From assembly GCA_050998615.1 (NCBI GenBank), contig JBPCQA010000008.1, forward strand, positions 1 through 64,000: a stretch of DNA of 64,000 bases, in the 5' to 3' direction. Both the position numbers and the translations under genes were made by a program. Positions 27,191 through 35,996 of this stretch are shown here, piece after piece. Under the pieces are notes generated by a model. The model saw only the letters and a program-made list of their open reading frames with translations. It was not told where the DNA came from and searched no databases. The stretch is from JBPCQA01 sp050998615. Lineage in GTDB: Bacteria; Actinomycetota; Actinomycetes; Propionibacteriales; Nocardioidaceae. How positions within the stretch are numbered: the first letter of the stretch is position 1; each line of letters starts with the position of its first letter.

Positions 27191-28358
27191 GCACACCCCG
27201 AATATAGTCCCGCGCGGTCTCGAAGATCTCGACCTCATGGCCCTCCCACTCCGACAGATACCACCGGTGTTCGAGAATCTCGTGGAACATTTCGGCCGCG
27301 CCGAGCGAGCCGCGGATCTCGGCCGGCACCATCGAAACGACGGGCTCGAAGACGGTAGTCAGCCAGCGATGCGCCACCACGGCGGGATCCTCGCCTTGCA
27401 GATCGTTTGCGGCCGTGTAGGCGTCGAGGTCGTTGAGCAGTCGGCGCGCTTGGTTCTCCTCGACGTCGAACCCGGTCAGCCCCTGCAGTCGGCGTCGATG
27501 GTGGCCCGCGTCGACCACCTTGGGTTGGATGCGCACCGACGCGCCGTCCCAGTCGGTGACGATGTCGAGCTCGTCGACGTCGAAACCGAGGTCGTTGAGG
27601 CGGGCGATCCGCTGCTCGATTCGCCACATCTCGTCGGTGCTGAAGTCTTCGACGCCGGTTAGTTCGGCCCACAATGCGTCGTACCGCTGTTGAAGTCCGT
27701 CGATGATGGCGTACGGGTCGAGCTGGGCGCCCATCAGCTCACCGGCTTGCAGGTCGAGCATTTCACCGAACAGGTTGCTGGTCACGATGTCGAGGTCGTG
27801 GCGACGCTGCCCATTGCTGAGCTGTGGGTGCAGCTCTCCGGTCTCGGCATCGACGAGAAAGGCCGCAAACTCACCCGCCGACCGCCGGAACAACGTGTTG
27901 GACAACGAGCAGTCGCCCCAAAAGAAACCGGCAAGGTGGAGTTTGGTGAGGAGTACGACGAGCGCGTCGACTAGGCGCGGAATCGTGTCGGCCCGCACGC
28001 CGCGTGAGAACACCTCCCGGTAGGGCATCGAGTGAGTGAGCTGGCGGGTGACCAAGACCGGCTCGATCGCCTCTCCATCGACGGATTGCCGACCCGTGAC
28101 GACACCGACCGGCTCGACGGCTGGGGCCTTGAGACGGCGCAGATCGCGCAACAGCCGATACTCGGCCAACGCCATCGCTTCGCGGGTCTCCTTGACGGCG
28201 TACACCTGATTGGCCAGGCGCACGAACCGCACGACGTGGCGGGAGATCCCGCGGGGCAGCGGGACCAGGAACGCGCCCTCCCACTCTTCCAGCGGCAACT
28301 GCCACGGCAAGGTGATGAGTGACGGGTGCGGAGCGGTCGCCACGATCCGTAGAGCCAT
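27135..28358 (-). CDS. DUF4032 protein with kinase-like N-domain
   Basis: 407 aa. Residues 30-220 look like a divergent lipopolysaccharide/APH-type kinase: YAVKETREAMALAEYRLL contains a likely ATP-site lysine, LHLAGFFWGDCSLSNTLF has the HxD-like catalytic loop (here GDCSLSN), and FLVDAETGE the metal-binding aspartate. Residues 230-400 form the DUF4032 domain (PF13224). Biological role unknown. ATG at 28358; the 56-bp tail overlap with the acyl-CoA dehydrogenase gene may cause antisense interference. Confidence 0.82.
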   Translation of the reverse strand: MALRIVATAPHPSLITLPWQLPLEEWEGAFLVPLPRGISRHVVRFVRLANQVYAVKETREAMALAEYRLLRDLRRLKAPAVEPVGVVTGRQSVDGEAIEPVLVTRQLTHSMPYREVFSRGVRADTIPRLVDALVVLLTKLHLAGFFWGDCSLSNTLFRRSAGEFAAFLVDAETGELHPQLSNGQRRHDLDIVTSNLFGEMLDLQAGELMGAQLDPYAIIDGLQQRYDALWAELTGVEDFSTDEMWRIEQRIARLNDLGFDVDELDIVTDWDGASVRIQPKVVDAGHHRRRLQGLTGFDVEENQARRLLNDLDAYTAANDLQGEDPAVVAHRWLTTVFEPVVSMVPAEIRGSLGAAEMFHEILEHRWYLSEWEGHEVEIFETARDYIRGVLKTEPIEPRQPISVGSVR

Positions 28359-28469
28359 GCCAGTGATCCTGTCACGCGCAACAACGGCACCGCCAAGCAC
28401 AATCCCGGCGCAGTTCGCTTCCCGCAAGCGGGCTAGGGCGCGGAGGCGCCGGACAGGGCGGCAAGCGCG

Positions 28470-28943
28470 CTACTCGTCGCGCGGGTGGCCACCGTTCTCG
28501 TCGGTGGCCAGCCAGGCCGGCCCCGGCCCGGTCTCGGCCTGCTCGTCGTTGGGGTTGCTGAGCACGCAGGTGCGCATCGACAGACAGCCACAACCTACGC
28601 AGCCGGTGAGTTTGGTCTTTAACCGTTGGAGGTCGGCGATCTGTTGATCAAGCCGGGCCGTCCAGGTGCGGGCGACGCGTTCCCAGTCGGCCTTGGTCGG
28701 CGTTCGGCCGCTGGGAAGACTGGCAAGGGCGGCCTGTATCTCGTCCAGGCTCAGCCCAACGCGCTGCGCGGCGCGGATAAACGCCACTCGACGCAGCATA
28801 TGACGGGGGTAGCGTCGCTGGTTGCCGCTGGTGCGCGACGCTGTCAGCAGCCCGACGTCTTCGTAGAAACGCAGCGCGGATGCCGCCACCCCAGATCGGG
28901 ACGAGAGTTCACCAATCGTGAGCAGGCTTGGCATCCGCGCCAT
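28470..28943 (-). CDS. soxR: Redox-sensing MerR-family activator SoxR
   Basis: 157 aa. N-terminal winged helix (LTIGELSSRSGVAASALRFYE) typical of MerR proteins, a dimerisation helix, then the [2Fe-2S] cysteines C115, C118, C120 and C126 in CVGCGCLSMRTC. Senses redox-active compounds or superoxide through the cluster. In actinomycetes SoxR usually controls efflux and oxidoreductase genes; no such target with a clear SoxR box is seen beside it here. Confidence 0.93.
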   Translation of the reverse strand: MARMPSLLTIGELSSRSGVAASALRFYEDVGLLTASRTSGNQRRYPRHMLRRVAFIRAAQRVGLSLDEIQAALASLPSGRTPTKADWERVARTWTARLDQQIADLQRLKTKLTGCVGCGCLSMRTCVLSNPNDEQAETGPGPAWLATDENGGHPRDE

Positions 28944-28953
28944 GAGGCAGGTG

Positions 28954-29130
28954 TTACTCCTTGCGGAAGGCGTCCTTCACGTTGTCGCCGGCCTGCTTCA
29001 GGTTGGCCTTGGATTGGTCCTTCTCACCTTCGGCCTGCAGGCTCTTGTCGTCGGTAGCCTGTCCGGTCTTCGCCTTGCCTTTGCCGAGGGCTTCCTCAGC
29101 CTTGTGCTTTAACTTGTCTGCGAAACTCAT
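28954..29130 (-). CDS. CsbD-family stress protein
   Basis: A 58-aa, highly charged protein starting MSFADKLKHKAEEALGKGK and containing TGQATDDKSLQAEGEKDQ, the CsbD pattern. CsbD proteins are induced by general stress and have no known activity. ATG at 29130 follows a GGGAGG ribosome site; the stop is 11 bp before the start codon of soxR on the same strand, so the two are probably cotranscribed. Confidence 0.88.
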   Translation of the reverse strand: MSFADKLKHKAEEALGKGKAKTGQATDDKSLQAEGEKDQSKANLKQAGDNVKDAFRKE

Positions 29131-29208
29131 GGTGACCTCCCGGTCGGTAGCTGTTACGCGTTCATGCTACCTGCCAAGATGGCAACGACACCGCAAGGAG
29201 TTCATCAG

Positions 29209-30144
29209 GTGAGCGATCAGCCCGGGCATGGCACCCATGACTTCGATGACGATGGTCGCAACGCGGACGTGTTGATCTACGTCAACGGTGCGCTCAAGCG
29301 GCGCCATGAGGCCGTAGTGTCGGTCTTCGACGCCGGCTTCGTCTTGGGCGACGGTGTGTGGGAAGGGCTTCGGGTTCACCACGGCCACCCGGCGTTCCTG
29401 GACGCGCATCTGGATCGTCTCTTCGAGGGTGCAAAGGCGATAGCGCTCGACATCGGGCTCACTCGAGACGAGCTGCGCGCGGCGATCTACCACATGCTTG
29501 ACGCCAACGCGATGAGTGAGGGTGTCCATGTTCGCCTGATGGTGACACGTGGAGAGAAGTCCACGCCGTACCAGGATCCGAGGATGACAGTCGGGCCGGC
29601 AACCGTCGTGATCATCCCCGAATACAAGGAGCCCAAGCCGGCCGTGGTCGACGCCGGCATCCGGCTCTTCACCGTGCATGTCAGGCGACCAGGGCCAGAC
29701 ATCTTGGATCCGAAGCTCAACGCGCACAGCAAGCTCAACGACATCACTGCGTGCATCCAGGCCTACACGGCTGGGGCCGACGAGGCGTTGATGCTCGATC
29801 CGCACGGCTTCGTCGCCACCTGCAACTCCACACACTTCTTCATCGTGAGAGGTGGTGAGCTGTGGACATCGTCTGGCGACTACTGTCTCGGCGGAATCAC
29901 CCGAAGCTGTGTGCTGTGCGTGTCGCGAGCCGCCGGCATCGCGACTTACGAGAAGAACTTCAGCCTGACCGACGTGTACGGCGCCGACGAGGCGTTCGTC
30001 ACCGGAACATTCGCCGGTTTGGTGCCGGTGCGTGAGGTCGACGGTCGCGTCGTCGGGGACGGTCGTCGGGTGATGACGGCTCGGCTTCGCGAGCTCTACC
30101 TCGACTTGGTGGAGAAGGACGTGGCGGGACGCGCCAGGCAATGA
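29209..30144 (+). CDS. Class IV (PLP) aminotransferase
   Basis: 311-aa fold-type IV aminotransferase, related to branched-chain and D-amino-acid aminotransferases. VFDAGFVLGDGVWEGLRV is the N-terminal signature and ADEALMLDPHGFVATCNSTHFF the PLP-site region. The catalytic lysine is probably K175 in the HSKLND segment; this subgroup reads DPKLNAHSKLN where common members have K at an earlier position. GTG at 29209 is 8 bp after AAGGAG; an ATG at 29164 is less likely. The stop overlaps the sulfotransferase-like gene by 4 bp. Confidence 0.87.
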   Translation: MSDQPGHGTHDFDDDGRNADVLIYVNGALKRRHEAVVSVFDAGFVLGDGVWEGLRVHHGHPAFLDAHLDRLFEGAKAIALDIGLTRDELRAAIYHMLDANAMSEGVHVRLMVTRGEKSTPYQDPRMTVGPATVVIIPEYKEPKPAVVDAGIRLFTVHVRRPGPDILDPKLNAHSKLNDITACIQAYTAGADEALMLDPHGFVATCNSTHFFIVRGGELWTSSGDYCLGGITRSCVLCVSRAAGIATYEKNFSLTDVYGADEAFVTGTFAGLVPVREVDGRVVGDGRRVMTARLRELYLDLVEKDVAGRARQ

Positions 30145-30911
30145 CGACACCGTACGTCGTCCGGCTGGCGATGTGGTCTGGGCCGCGCAACATCTCGACG
30201 GCGTGGATGCGTTCTTGGGAGAACCGACCCAACACGATGGTCGTCGACGAGCCGCTCTACGCGCACTATCTCTCGACGACCGGTCTCGACCATCCCGGGC
30301 GTGACGAGGTGATCGCGGCGGGTGAAGCCGACTGGCGGGTGGTCGTCGAGACACTCCTCGGGCCGGTGCCAGCTGGCGTTGACGTCTTCTACCAAAAGCA
30401 CATGGCCCATCACTTGACCCCCGATATCGACCATGACTGGATCGCCTCGTTGGCCAACGTGTTGCTCATCCGCGACCCGCGCGAGGTAGTCGCGTCGTAC
30501 ATAAGAGCATGGGGTCGCGGGCCGCGTCACGAGGTGACGCCGGACGACATCGGGCTCCCCCAGCAGGCCCGGTTGTACGACGAGTTGGCTGCCGCGGGCG
30601 CCGCGCCGCTGGTGATCGACGCGGCTGACTTCTTGGGTAACCCGCGGGGATATCTGGCTGCCCTATGTGCGCGCTTGGGCGTCACGTTCGATGCGGTGGC
30701 CATGCTGCGATGGCCTGCCGGTGTTCGGGAGACCGATGGAGTGTGGGGCAAGCACTGGTATGAGGCGGTGTGGAGGTCGACCGGGTTCGAGCCTTATCAG
30801 CGGCGCCACATGTTGCTGGATGAGCGGGCTGCCCAGCTGGCCGCCGGCTGTCTGCCGCTGTATGAGCGGCTGCGTAAGATGCGCTGGCTGGCGAGCGACC
30901 GGCAGGTCTAA
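30141..30911 (+). CDS. Sulfotransferase-like protein
   Basis: 256 aa. The N-terminal WSGPRNISTAWMRSWENRP fits the 5'-phosphosulfate loop of PAPS-dependent sulfotransferases, and LLIRDPREVVASYIR the 3'-phosphate motif. Predicted cytoplasmic transfer of a sulfuryl group from PAPS to an unknown acceptor. It overlaps the aminotransferase by 4 bp (ATGA), so the two are made together, and PAPS would come from the cysC-cysND genes 23 kb away. Its 3' end overlaps the convergent SDR gene by 4 bp. Confidence 0.78.
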   Translation: MTTPYVVRLAMWSGPRNISTAWMRSWENRPNTMVVDEPLYAHYLSTTGLDHPGRDEVIAAGEADWRVVVETLLGPVPAGVDVFYQKHMAHHLTPDIDHDWIASLANVLLIRDPREVVASYIRAWGRGPRHEVTPDDIGLPQQARLYDELAAAGAAPLVIDAADFLGNPRGYLAALCARLGVTFDAVAMLRWPAGVRETDGVWGKHWYEAVWRSTGFEPYQRRHMLLDERAAQLAAGCLPLYERLRKMRWLASDRQV

Positions 30912-31570
30912 TCGTGACCGGTGAAACGCACCTCGCTGCGCCAGTCGGCGTCTGCGGTCTGGCAGGCGGCGTAGAAAGCGTCGGCGATGTGGCGGGGGTC
31001 AAACGGGGTTTCGGGGGCTATGGTTCCCGCGACCGTCAACGACATGGCCCGGATGCCGTCATCGCTTAGCTCTGCGTCGACGGCTGCGACCAGGTTGCGA
31101 AGACCGGCCTTCTGCACACCCAACGACGCAGCCGAAGGCCACGGCCGGTCGGCGGTCGCGCCCCCGGTCGCGGTGATGCGCGCGCCGGCCGACATGAACG
31201 GCCGAGCCGCTTGTACGGCGGTCAACAGGCTGGCTACCCCGAGCCCGACATCCGCGAGCAGCTCCGCACTGGTCAACTCCAAAGGCCCCTTGCCGGTGAA
31301 GGCGCTGGGGTTGAAGTGCAGCACGTCGATTCGCCCGGCATGTTGGCCGAATCGTTCGACGGCTGCGGCGAATGCTGTTACATCGATGATGTCAACCGGT
31401 GTCCAACCGGTGGTGATGCCAGCGGCTTGTAGCTGCGCGCCGAGGCTGTCGAGGCGCTCCGCCGATCGGGCGATCAGCGCCACGTCGTAGCCGCTGTGGC
31501 CGAACCGATGCGCGATCGCTGCGCCGAGCCCAGGGCCGGCGCCAACCACTACAAGCACGGGATTCGTCAT
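30908..31570 (-). CDS. Atypical short-chain dehydrogenase
   Basis: 220-aa Rossmann protein with the classical dinucleotide motif GAGPGLGAAIA at 10-20 and an NADP-type arginine after beta-2 (IARSAERL). The catalytic YxxxK is missing: the region reads SLGVQKAG, with leucine where Tyr should be although the lysine remains. FNPSA replaces NNAG. It may bind the cofactor without classical SDR catalysis. Starts 88 bp from the divergent SDR gene. Confidence 0.78.
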   Translation of the reverse strand: MTNPVLVVVGAGPGLGAAIAHRFGHSGYDVALIARSAERLDSLGAQLQAAGITTGWTPVDIIDVTAFAAAVERFGQHAGRIDVLHFNPSAFTGKGPLELTSAELLADVGLGVASLLTAVQAARPFMSAGARITATGGATADRPWPSAASLGVQKAGLRNLVAAVDAELSDDGIRAMSLTVAGTIAPETPFDPRHIADAFYAACQTADADWRSEVRFTGHD

Positions 31571-31657
31571 GCATCGACACTAGCCGGGTGGCAGCGCCTG
31601 ACGGCCGCAGTCACGCTGACTCCGCGACCACCGTGCAGTGCAGGATAGGGTCGGCGT

Positions 31658-32470
31658 GTGGTTGCCGCTGACCGATTTCCTGCCCAGGCTCGCGGCGCCA
31701 CGGCAAGCGAGCCTGTGGCCGGGCGCATTGCTCTGGTGACGGGTGCCGGGCGCGGGATTGGGCGGGCGGTTGCCCAGCAACTCAGCTCCGCCGGGCTACG
31801 CGTCGCCCTTACGGCGCGAAGCGAGGCCGAGCTCACAGACACCGCAGGCAGCTGCGCCGGTGCGACGCTGGTGCTGCCCGCCGACATCACCGACCCGGCG
31901 GCGCTCGACCATGTCTTCGCTGCCGTCGAGTCAGAGTGGGGCGCCGTCGAGGTACTCGTTGCCAACGCTGGTGCCGGTGTGTCCGCACGCGTTCAGCACA
32001 CGACCGACGAAGACTGGCAGCAAATGCTGGACCTCAACCTGACCGCACCGTTTCGCTGCATCCGCCGGGCGCTGCCGGCGATGATCCCGGCTGGTTATGG
32101 CCGGGTCGTGGTGGTTGCCTCGGTGGCCGCCAAGGTCGGTGAGCCGTACATCGCCGCATACACCGCGAGCAAGCATGGCGTGCTGGGCCTGGTCAGGTCC
32201 GCGGCGATCGAGCTCGCGCGTACCGGGGTGACGGTCAACGCGGTCTGCCCTGGGTACGTCGACACGCCGATGACCGACGCCACGGTCGCCGGCATCGCCG
32301 CCAAAACCGGGCGCAGCGAGCCTGACTCGCGGGCGATCTTGGAGCACAAGCAGCCGACCGGTCGACTGGTGACAACGACCGAGGTTGCGCAGGCAGTCTG
32401 CTTTTGCGTGGCCAACGGTTCGGTGACGGGCCAGGGCGTCAACGTCGACGGCGGGGCCGTGCAGTCTTGA
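31658..32470 (+). CDS. Classical SDR oxidoreductase (FabG/HBDH-like)
   Basis: 270 aa. TGAGRGIGRAVA cofactor motif, NAGAG, catalytic Ser in VASVAAK and YTASK with the active-site Tyr and Lys, then NAVCPGYVDTPMT. Similar to 3-hydroxyacyl-CoA or 3-hydroxybutyrate dehydrogenases. GTG at 31658. Lies 100 bp before the RidA gene and close to the aryl-CoA ligase, so it could oxidise the 3-hydroxyacyl-CoA intermediate of an aromatic CoA pathway. Confidence 0.85.
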   Translation: MVAADRFPAQARGATASEPVAGRIALVTGAGRGIGRAVAQQLSSAGLRVALTARSEAELTDTAGSCAGATLVLPADITDPAALDHVFAAVESEWGAVEVLVANAGAGVSARVQHTTDEDWQQMLDLNLTAPFRCIRRALPAMIPAGYGRVVVVASVAAKVGEPYIAAYTASKHGVLGLVRSAAIELARTGVTVNAVCPGYVDTPMTDATVAGIAAKTGRSEPDSRAILEHKQPTGRLVTTTEVAQAVCFCVANGSVTGQGVNVDGGAVQS

Positions 32471-32524
32471 GGGTCGGCCGAGCGGGGCTCCATCGCTGGG
32501 CTGGCTTCTCGTTCCCCGCGCGCG

Positions 32525-32562
32525 GGCCCGCAAGGCTTTCGTAGGCCCGCAAGGCTTTCGTA
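32525..32562 (+). repeat. 19-bp perfect tandem duplication
   Basis: Two adjacent identical copies of GGCCCGCAAGGCTTTCGTA, ending 10 bp before the RidA start codon and next to its GGTGGAG ribosome site. Copy-number change would alter the leader length. Confidence 0.95.
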
Positions 32563-32572
32563 GGGTGGAGAG

Positions 32573-32974
32573 ATGCGGCTGGAGCGGATCAACCCCAAGA
32601 CCCTGGCACCCCCGAGCGGGTTCTCCCATGCGGTCGTCGCCGAGGGACGCGTCGTCGCCCTCGCCGGTCAGACTGCGTTGGACCGCGACGGCCACATCGT
32701 GGGCACCGGGGTCGCCGAACAGTTCGAGCAAGCGCTCGGCAATCTGCTGAAGGCACTGCGCGCGTCGGGTGGGCGACCCGACCAACTCGTCAGCCTCACC
32801 GTCTACGTCGTCGACATGGACGACTATCGCAAGCACGCCGGTGACATCGGCCGGGTGTGGCGCCTGTTGGTAGGCCGTGACTACCCGGCGATGGCCGGCA
32901 TCGGCGTGTCACGGTTATGGGACGCCGCGGCCCTGATCGAGGTGCAGGGCCTCGCGGTCCTCGACACCAGGTGA
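32573..32974 (+). CDS. RidA-family protein
   Basis: 133-aa YjgF/YER057c/UK114-family protein with the LAGQTALDRDGHIVGTG opening and the VSLTVYVVDMDDY segment. RidA enzymes hydrolyse reactive enamines and imines. The diagnostic arginine that binds the substrate carboxylate in RidA itself is probably not conserved, so a member of another Rid group is possible. Neighbours (SDR, PaaX-type regulator, aryl-CoA ligase) suggest handling an enamine intermediate such as that from 2-aminobenzoyl-CoA. ATG at 32573. Confidence 0.85.
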   Translation: MRLERINPKTLAPPSGFSHAVVAEGRVVALAGQTALDRDGHIVGTGVAEQFEQALGNLLKALRASGGRPDQLVSLTVYVVDMDDYRKHAGDIGRVWRLLVGRDYPAMAGIGVSRLWDAAALIEVQGLAVLDTR

Positions 32975-33049
32975 CGCCAATGGCGGGCACGTCACTAACG
33001 CATCGGCACACATCGCAGCGCAACGCCGTACGGCGGAGGAGGCTCGCGC

Positions 33050-33901
33050 TCACCGACCGTCACGCATCGCCCTGACGCTCTCCACATGACGGTGTGCTGG
33101 CTCGGCCAGCCGATCCCGGAGTGCGAAGAACAGGTCGGCGGCTCGAGATCCGTTCCAGCCGTCCGGTAACACCTCGTCGGGCAGACCCGGGTCGAGGAAG
33201 GGCAACCGCCGCCAGGCGGTGAGCGCCCGCATGTAGTCGGCGAATGCCTGGGACTCGTCGGGAGCACGACGCCGTTTCCACTTGCCGAGCACAGACCGGT
33301 GAGTGGTGATGAACTCGTCGTACTGGCGCAGCAGTTGAGCCAGGTCCCACCACTGCGAAACCTTGGTCTGCACGTCACCGAACGCCAGGTAGTCGGCGCG
33401 GAAGAGGTCGACGTACGACGAGAGCTCGGACCGCACAAGCACGTCGCGAGTCTCGCTGGCAAGATGGGCTGGAGCCACCCAGACACCGGCGGCTACGGTG
33501 CCAAAGCCCAACCACACAAGGCGAGACCGGAGCGTGTGACGCTGTCGACGCTCAGACTCGGGAACGCTGAACACGGCAAGCAACCAGCCGTCTTTCGGGT
33601 CGGCCCGGGCTCGCGCGAAGATGCGGCGATCGCCTTCTGCGAGCATCTCACCCGCGGCGGCGGACAACGCATACCCGGCTACGCCGTTCACGCGTTCCGC
33701 CTCCACGATCCCCCGGCGCTTCAACCGGGAGATCGACGACCGGACGGCAGGCTCGTCGACGTCGAGGCTGGCGAGCAGTCGGATCAACGTGGAGACGGCC
33801 ATCCAACCGCGCGCCTCGCGGGCATAGAGGCCGTACACCGTCACGATCAGCGCTCGCGGCTGTAGCGCGGACGCTTGTGTCACTTCCTTGATCGTCGTCA
33901 C
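33050..33901 (-). CDS. PaaX-family transcriptional regulator
   Basis: 283 aa. PaaX-type: N-terminal winged helix (MAVSTLIRLLASLDVDEPAVRSSISRLKRRGIVEAERVNG), a central domain, and the C-terminal PaaX_C region. Members repress aromatic-acid-CoA catabolism and respond to the aryl-CoA thioester. It is divergent from the aryl-CoA ligase gene (34073), with 171 bp between that should hold the shared operator. GTG at 33901 chosen; the open frame continues to 33976. Ligand is inferred. Confidence 0.83.
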   Translation of the reverse strand: MTTIKEVTQASALQPRALIVTVYGLYAREARGWMAVSTLIRLLASLDVDEPAVRSSISRLKRRGIVEAERVNGVAGYALSAAAGEMLAEGDRRIFARARADPKDGWLLAVFSVPESERRQRHTLRSRLVWLGFGTVAAGVWVAPAHLASETRDVLVRSELSSYVDLFRADYLAFGDVQTKVSQWWDLAQLLRQYDEFITTHRSVLGKWKRRRAPDESQAFADYMRALTAWRRLPFLDPGLPDEVLPDGWNGSRAADLFFALRDRLAEPAHRHVESVRAMRDGR

Positions 33902-34072
33902 AGCCGGACGATACCGCGACGGGGTCAGGGCATGCTCGCGCTTCGCGGATCCAGGGTTTCCGGGACATGCTGGCATGTCGCGTCACCTTGACTGTCGTCA
34001 CACAGAGGGAATACTGACCACAGGGACCACCGGACCACGCGGAGCAGAGCAAACCCAGCAAGGAGCAGAGTC

Positions 34073-35698
34073 ATGCAGCTCTCGCCATCGGCACACGTCG
34101 ACACGTTCTGCCGCGACAACCTGCCGCCGTTCGAGGCATGGCCAGAGTTCCGCTTCGACCTGCCCGAGGTGCGTTATCCGACCCGCCTGAACTGCGCCGT
34201 CGAGCTGCTGGACCGCACCATCGAGCGACACGGCGCGGGCCGGGCATGTCTGCTCTCCCCGGCGCCAGAGACCTGGACGTACGGCGACCTGCTCCGCGTC
34301 TGCAATCAAACCGCGCACGCGCTCGTCGAGGAGCTGGACGTCGTGCCGGGCAACCGGGTGCTCCTTCGAGGCCCCAACAACCCCTGGCTCGTGGTCACGT
34401 GGCTAGCCGCGCTCAAGGTGGGCGCGGTCGTCGTCACGACCATGCCGCTGCTGCGACCTGGCGAGCTCAGCACGGTCCACGACATCGCCAGGATCGACCT
34501 GGCGTTGTGTGATCACCGCTTCACCGAAGATCTGGTGACCGCCGACCTGGGCGGCGCTCCGATCGTGACGTACGGCGGCGACGCGGACGACGACCTCACC
34601 CGCCGCGCCGCGCTGCATCCCGACACGTTCACCAACGTCGAGACGGCCGCCGATGACGTGGCCCTGCTCGCCTTCACGTCGGGCACGACCGGGCGGCCCA
34701 AGGCCACCATGCACTTTCATCGTGACGTGCTCGCCAATGCCGACACGTTCAGCCGGCACGTGCTCAAACCCCGACCCGACGATGTCTTCACCGGCACGCC
34801 GCCGCTGGCGTTCACGTTTGGGCTTGGCGGCCTGGTGGTGTTCCCGTTGCGGATCGGGGCGTCGACGGTGCTGATCGAGAAGGCAACCCCCACCGAGTTG
34901 GCCGACCACATCGCCAGGCACCGGGTCACTATCTGTTTCACCGCGCCCACTGCCTACCGGGCGATGCTGGCGGCCGGGGAGCTGGCGCGGTTGGCCACGC
35001 TTCGTCGGTGCGTGTCGGCCGGCGAGCACCTGCCGGCCACCACCTGGCAGGCGTTTCGCGACGCGACAGGGGTGGGAATCATCGACGGGATCGGCTCGAC
35101 CGAAATGCTGCACATCTTCGTCTCCAGTGCCGACGACGACGTGCGCCCCGGGTCGACGGGTCGTCCGGTGCCCGGCTTTCAGGCCACCGTGGTCGACCTC
35201 GACGGCAACCCCTTGCCGGCTGGTGAGGTGGGCCGGCTGGCGGTCAAAGGACCAACCGGGTGCCGTTATCTCGCCGACGCGCGGCAGGGCGTCTACGTGC
35301 AGCAAGGGTGGAACATCACCGGAGACACGTTCATCTGTGACGAGGACGGCTACTTCTGGTATCAGGCGCGCAGCGACGACATGATCATCTCCTCGGGCTA
35401 CAACATCGCCGGGCCGGAGGTCGAGGAGGCGCTGCTCAGCCACCCCGAGGTGAGCGAATGCGCGGTGATCGGCACCCCCGACGAGGCCCGCGGCTCGGTA
35501 GTCAAGGCGTACGTCGTCTTGGCGGGCAGCGTGTCAGGCGACGAGGTGAAGGTCAAGGAGTTGCAGGACTTCGTCAAGGGCCAGATCGCGCCGTACAAGT
35601 ATCCGCGCCGCATCGAATTCGTCCCCGCCCTGCCGCGCACCAGCACCGGCAAGCTGCAGCGCTTCCGGCTTCGCGAGGACCGCGCTTCCCTTCTCTAA
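34073..35698 (+). CDS. 2-aminobenzoate/benzoate-CoA ligase-type AMP-binding enzyme
   Basis: Adenylate-forming aryl-CoA ligase, 541 aa. A3 motif LAFTSGTTGRPKATMHFH, A5 GIGSTE, A7/A8 SDDMIISSGYNIAG and the late RTSTGKLQR with catalytic Lys. Overall closest in style to anthranilate-CoA and benzoate-CoA ligases (FCRDNLPP start, YPTRLN). Adenylates an aromatic acid and forms its CoA thioester. ATG at 34073, preceded by AAGGAG. Followed 36 bp later by the broken thioesterase. A partner monooxygenase is at 47.5-49.9 kb. Confidence 0.87.
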   Translation: MQLSPSAHVDTFCRDNLPPFEAWPEFRFDLPEVRYPTRLNCAVELLDRTIERHGAGRACLLSPAPETWTYGDLLRVCNQTAHALVEELDVVPGNRVLLRGPNNPWLVVTWLAALKVGAVVVTTMPLLRPGELSTVHDIARIDLALCDHRFTEDLVTADLGGAPIVTYGGDADDDLTRRAALHPDTFTNVETAADDVALLAFTSGTTGRPKATMHFHRDVLANADTFSRHVLKPRPDDVFTGTPPLAFTFGLGGLVVFPLRIGASTVLIEKATPTELADHIARHRVTICFTAPTAYRAMLAAGELARLATLRRCVSAGEHLPATTWQAFRDATGVGIIDGIGSTEMLHIFVSSADDDVRPGSTGRPVPGFQATVVDLDGNPLPAGEVGRLAVKGPTGCRYLADARQGVYVQQGWNITGDTFICDEDGYFWYQARSDDMIISSGYNIAGPEVEEALLSHPEVSECAVIGTPDEARGSVVKAYVVLAGSVSGDEVKVKELQDFVKGQIAPYKYPRRIEFVPALPRTSTGKLQRFRLREDRASLL

Positions 35699-35734
35699 CC
35701 GCGGCGCCTGTGCGGGCTCTACCTGGGCTCAACC

Positions 35735-35996
35735 ATGAGTCGCGTGGCCGCCAGCGTTCGCATCGATCGCACCGTGGAGTGGCCGGACACCGACGCGGCC
35801 GGGCACTAGCGCCATTCGACGGTGATCCGGTGGGTCGAGACCGCCGAAGCTGTCCTGCATGAGCTACGAATTCGAGGTACGCCGACGTGACCAGGTCACG
35901 GCTCGGGGCGCCATGGTCGCCGTGCTCGTGGACTCCGAGAGCGGCGAAGCGCTGGCCTGGCCCGACGAAACCCGGGCCTTCCTACTCGCCGACTGA
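35735..35996 (+). pseudogene. Decayed 4HBT-type acyl-CoA thioesterase
   Basis: The 5' part reads MSRVAASVRIDRTVEWPDTDAAGH, then TAG at 35807-35809, then RHSTVIRWVETAEAVLHEL in the same frame. This is the hotdog thioesterase N-terminus with its catalytic Asp (DTDAAGH) and one codon turned to stop. The 3' part (from about 35863) continues in another frame as YEFEVRRRDQVTARGAMVAV to a TGA at 35996, matching the family C-terminus. About 45 codons between the halves are missing. So one nonsense change plus an internal deletion with frameshift. Probably the thioesterase of the adjacent aryl-CoA ligase operon. Confidence 0.8.

Noticed and set aside
29740..29770. Loss of the PLP lysine in the class IV aminotransferase
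   Set aside because: A nearby lysine in HSKLN probably serves, and this subgroup may simply have an offset; not strong enough to call inactive.
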